This document shows positions 61,588-64,000 of a stretch of 64,000 nt of DNA, piece by piece. Where the stretch lies: assembly GCA_963849885.1 (NCBI GenBank), contig CAWKIV010000014.1, positions 36,362-100,361 on the forward strand. Reading direction: 5' to 3'. Source of the stretch: CADCTP01 sp963849885. GTDB taxonomy: Bacteria; Actinomycetota; Actinomycetes; Mycobacteriales; CADCTP01. The notes under the pieces were generated by a model. That model was not told where the DNA came from and searched no databases. It was given only the letters and a program-made list of their open reading frames with translations. Each line of letters starts with the position of its first letter. The first letter of the stretch is position 1. The position numbers and the translations under genes are program-made.

Positions 61588-62721
61588 ATGGCGACTCGGA
61601 CGGACCTGCTGGTCGTCGGCGCGGGGCCCTATGCCTACTCGGTAGCGGCTTTCGCCCGTGACCGTGGCATCGACACGCGTGTCGTCGGTCGTCCGATGGC
61701 GTTCTGGCGGGAGCAGATGCCGGCGGACATGTATCTGCGGTCGGGGACCGACTGGCACCTCGACGGCAGCGGCGAGCACACGTTCGAGGCGTACTTCGAG
61801 GATCGGGATCTGCGGCGCGAGGACTTCGACCCGATCCCGCGGGCGGTCTTCCTCGACTACACCGACTGGTTCGGCCGGTGCAAGGGGTTGGAGGTCGACG
61901 AGCGCCTGGTCGCAGGGTTGACGAGTCGGGGTGACGGGTTCGTCGCGACGCTTGACGACGGGACGGCGATCACGGCCGAGAAGGTGCTGGCAGCGCCGGG
62001 CGTTCGGTACTTCGTCAACCTTCCGGCCTGGTACGCCGAGGTGCCGGCGCAGCGCCGGGGACACACCAGTGACATCGTGTCCTTCGACGACCTCGTCGGT
62101 GCTCGGGTGGCGATCATCGGTGGGCGGCAGAGCGCGTACGAGTGGGCGGCGCTGCTGTGCGACCACGGCGCCGAGCACGTGGACGTGGTGCATCGGCACG
62201 CCACGCCCGAGTTCGCGAAGGTCAGCTGGGCCTTCGTCGACGCCTACGTCGAGCAGACGCTCGCGCAGCGGGGATGGTGGCGACATCTCTCCGACATCCA
62301 GCAACGCGAGATCACCAGGAACTTCTGGCGGGTGGGCCGCCTCACCCTGGAACCCTGGCTGGTGCCGCGGATCGCGCCGGAGGTCGTGACCAGTCACCCG
62401 GGCACGGAGGTGACCCGCGTGGCGGTCGGCGACGAGGACGTCACGCTGACCCTGTCGAACGGCGCCGCGGTGAGCGCGGACAAGGTGGTGTTCGCCTCGG
62501 GCTACCGGGCCGATCTCGCTCGGGTTCCCTACCTGGCCGGCGTCCTGGATCAGGTCTCGGTGACCGAGGGCTACCCGGACCTCAGCGAGGGCTTCGAGAC
62601 CTCCCTGCCGGGGCTCTACCTGACCGGCTTCGCCGCGACCCGCGACTTCGGCCCCTTCTACGGGTTCACCAAGGGCTGCCCCTCCGCGGCCCGCATCGCC
62701 GTGTCCGAGATGACGAGGTGA
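61588..62721 (+). CDS. FAD/NAD(P)-dependent oxidoreductase, flavin monooxygenase-like
   Basis: A 377-residue flavoprotein. The first Rossmann site is LLVVGAGPYAYSVAAFARDR (GxGxxx), and a second nucleotide site is VAIIGGRQSAYEWAALLCDH. The late segment PGLYLTGFAATRDFGPFYGF is typical of flavin-containing monooxygenases and lysine/ornithine N-hydroxylase-like proteins. The ATG 61588 follows a GGGGGG ribosome site; a GTG at 61564 is also possible. A TAGCGT hexamer (61554-61559) is a candidate -10. The 229 bp between it and the phosphotransferase gene hold no gene. Confidence 0.82.
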   Translation: MATRTDLLVVGAGPYAYSVAAFARDRGIDTRVVGRPMAFWREQMPADMYLRSGTDWHLDGSGEHTFEAYFEDRDLRREDFDPIPRAVFLDYTDWFGRCKGLEVDERLVAGLTSRGDGFVATLDDGTAITAEKVLAAPGVRYFVNLPAWYAEVPAQRRGHTSDIVSFDDLVGARVAIIGGRQSAYEWAALLCDHGAEHVDVVHRHATPEFAKVSWAFVDAYVEQTLAQRGWWRHLSDIQQREITRNFWRVGRLTLEPWLVPRIAPEVVTSHPGTEVTRVAVGDEDVTLTLSNGAAVSADKVVFASGYRADLARVPYLAGVLDQVSVTEGYPDLSEGFETSLPGLYLTGFAATRDFGPFYGFTKGCPSAARIAVSEMTR

Positions 62722-62883
62722 CCGTCCGCATCAGCCGCGTAGTGGCCCGCTGCAGGAGAGGTCACAGCCCGGCCGGCGGCTACCTGCCGCCCTGGACAGC
62801 GGGTCTACGGTCGAGACCGGACCAGCGCGACCCCGCCCCGCCGGCTCTAGAACAAGGGTCGGCCGCTTCCAGGAGGTGCGCCC

Positions 62884-63769
62884 GTGAGCGCTCCGACCCT
62901 CCGACGGCGCGTGACGCCGATCGTCGCCCTGCTCGCCGGCCTCGCCTCGATGCTGGGCCTGGTTGCCGCGGCGCCGATCGCGGTCGCCCAACCCACAGGC
63001 CCGGTCCGCGCCCTCGTCCGCCGCGGACGCCGTCCGGACCGGAGGCGGGTCCCACGGAGCCAAGCCGACCGTCGTGCTCGTGCACGGGTCTTGGGCGGAC
63101 AGCTCGAGCTGGACCGGCGTCATCGAGCGGCTCCAGCGCGCCGGCTACCCGGTCCGGGCCGTCTACAACCCGCTGCGCGGCCTCGCGAACGACTCCGCGG
63201 TCCTGGCCGGCTTCCTGTCGACGATCCCCGGCCCGGTCGTGCTGGCCGGCCACTCCTACGGCGGGGCCGTGATCAGCAACGGCGCCGCCGCCAGCCCGAA
63301 CGTGAAGGCCCTCGTCTACGTCGACGCGTTCGTGCCCGACGTCGGCGAGTCGATCCTGCAGCTCGTCGGTCCGGACTCCGTCCTCGCCGGTGACCCGGCC
63401 ACGGTCTTCGACATCGTGCCGTTCGGCACCGGGCCCGGGGATCTGGACCTGTACCTGAAGAAGACCGTCGTCCAGGAGGAGTTCGCCTCCGACCTGCCGA
63501 GGCGGACCTCCGCGGTGCTCTACGCCACCCAGCGGCCGTCGGCGGCCGGCGGCTTCGCCGAGACGGCCACCGCGGCGGCGTGGAAGACGATCCCGTCCTG
63601 GTACCTCGTCGGCACCCGGGACACGGTCATCCCGCCCGACCGGCAGCGGTTCATGGCGCAGCGGGCCGGCGCGCGGACCGTCGAGATCGCCGCCTCGCAC
63701 GTCTCGCTCATCTCCCGCCCCGGCGCGGTCACCGCCCTGATCGTCGCCGCCGCCCGCACCGTCCGCTGA
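62884..63769 (+). CDS. Secreted alpha/beta hydrolase (apparent frameshift after the signal peptide)
   Basis: GTG 62884 follows a strong CAGGAGG ribosome site and begins a typical signal peptide (VTPIVALLAGLASMLGLVAA, cleavage after AVA). The mature enzyme lies in the next frame: GAKPTVVLVHGSWADSSSW, the nucleophile elbow LAGHSYGGAVI, and a late HVSLISRP holding the catalytic His. The change occurs between about 62970 and 63010; skipping one base gives a 294-residue exported alpha/beta hydrolase. Reading the second frame alone would require a TTG start with no ribosome site and no signal. Substrate unknown. Confidence 0.8.
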
Positions 63770-63778
63770 CCGTCCACA

Positions 63779-64000
63779 TCAGTCGGTGACCACGACGACC
63801 TTGCCACGGGCGGATCCCTCGCCGACGTGCCGCAGCGCTGCGGGTACCTCGTCGAGCCTGAAGGTACGGTCGATGTGGATGCCGATCTCGGTGGCGACGC
63901 AGAGGTCGGTCAGCGGGCTGAAGTGCGTTGGTCCCAGGCGGACCACGAGCACCGCCAGGCGGCGCCGGTTGAGCCGTCCGATGATCGCGCCGAGGGTCGC
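63779..64000 (-). CDS. NAD(P)-dependent alcohol dehydrogenase, C-terminal end only
   Basis: The last 73 residues are visible, ending RGKVVVVTD at TGA 63781-63779. The stretch LAVLVVRLGPTHFSPLTDLC, then RTFRLDEVPAALRHVGEGSA, is the standard C-terminus of zinc-type or quinone-reductase-like alcohol dehydrogenases (MDR family). The nucleotide-binding and catalytic parts lie beyond the right edge. Confidence 0.8.
   Translation of the reverse strand, partial: ATLGAIIGRLNRRRLAVLVVRLGPTHFSPLTDLCVATEIGIHIDRTFRLDEVPAALRHVGEGSARGKVVVVTD

Noticed and set aside
1..64000. tRNA, rRNA or insertion-sequence features
   Set aside because: No cloverleaf-like segment, rRNA sequence, transposase motif or paired terminal inverted repeats with target duplication were found by reading the intergenic regions.

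Overview
The window is about 74% G+C, with dense, often overlapping genes, many GTG starts and GGAGG-type ribosome sites. It also carries an actinobacterial SOS mutasome (dnaE2, imuB, imuA') with LexA boxes, an Rv2578c-type radical SAM protein and an ECF sigma/anti-sigma pair. Together these point to an actinomycete chromosome, most likely Micromonosporaceae (Actinoplanes/Micromonospora-like). The family assignment is inference. No rRNA, tRNA, CRISPR array or transposase was seen.

Layout. 1-4.6 kb: the N-terminus of a PhoX-like phosphatase, a pair of dynamin-like membrane GTPases, and a self-regulated HTH/Clp-N pair. 4.6-6.9 kb: a 20-bp-period repeat, then an SDR oxidoreductase divergent from its TetR regulator across three operators. 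6.9-14.6 kb: radical SAM protein, dnaE2, a small membrane protein, imuB and imuA', with two LexA-controlled promoters. 14.7-18.7 kb: a DUF899 protein, a PIG-L deacetylase, two unknown proteins and a MEDS/ATPase signalling protein. 18.7-22.8 kb: a tightly coupled operon of a degenerate GGDEF-EAL membrane protein, a small membrane protein and an ornithine-decarboxylase-like enzyme. 23.0-25.7 kb: a secreted GH16 glucanase and its divergent LacI regulator with matching operators. 25.8-30.7 kb: PP2C phosphatase, nitrilase-family amidase, anti-sigma/sigma pair and an AlkZ-like winged-helix protein.

30.7-46.9 kb is the most unusual part: five very large proteins (595 to about 1534 aa) with no signal peptide and no obvious enzyme family. 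One is transcribed leftward; the other four run rightward as an operon whose genes overlap by 4 bp. One product is DUF6603-like, one has a possible lysozyme-like segment, and one starts with a Pro/Arg/Gly repeat tract. This is the best candidate for an undescribed system; its function is unknown to me.

47-64 kb is a patchwork of small regulatory and enzymatic genes: an ArsR/SRPBCC pair, three methyltransferase or phosphotransferase-type enzymes, two LuxR regulators, a sigma factor, a GNAT fusion, a secreted beta-propeller protein, a flavoprotein, an alpha/beta hydrolase and the end of an alcohol dehydrogenase.

Two themes cross the window. First, at least five genes (near 2010, 6325, 23450, 40566-40670 and 62990) are interrupted by single-base indels in GC-rich low-complexity sequence; restoring one base rebuilds a complete protein each time. 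Sequencing or assembly error is the simplest explanation. Second, many genes start 6-7 bases after a TANNNT hexamer, which implies leaderless transcripts.
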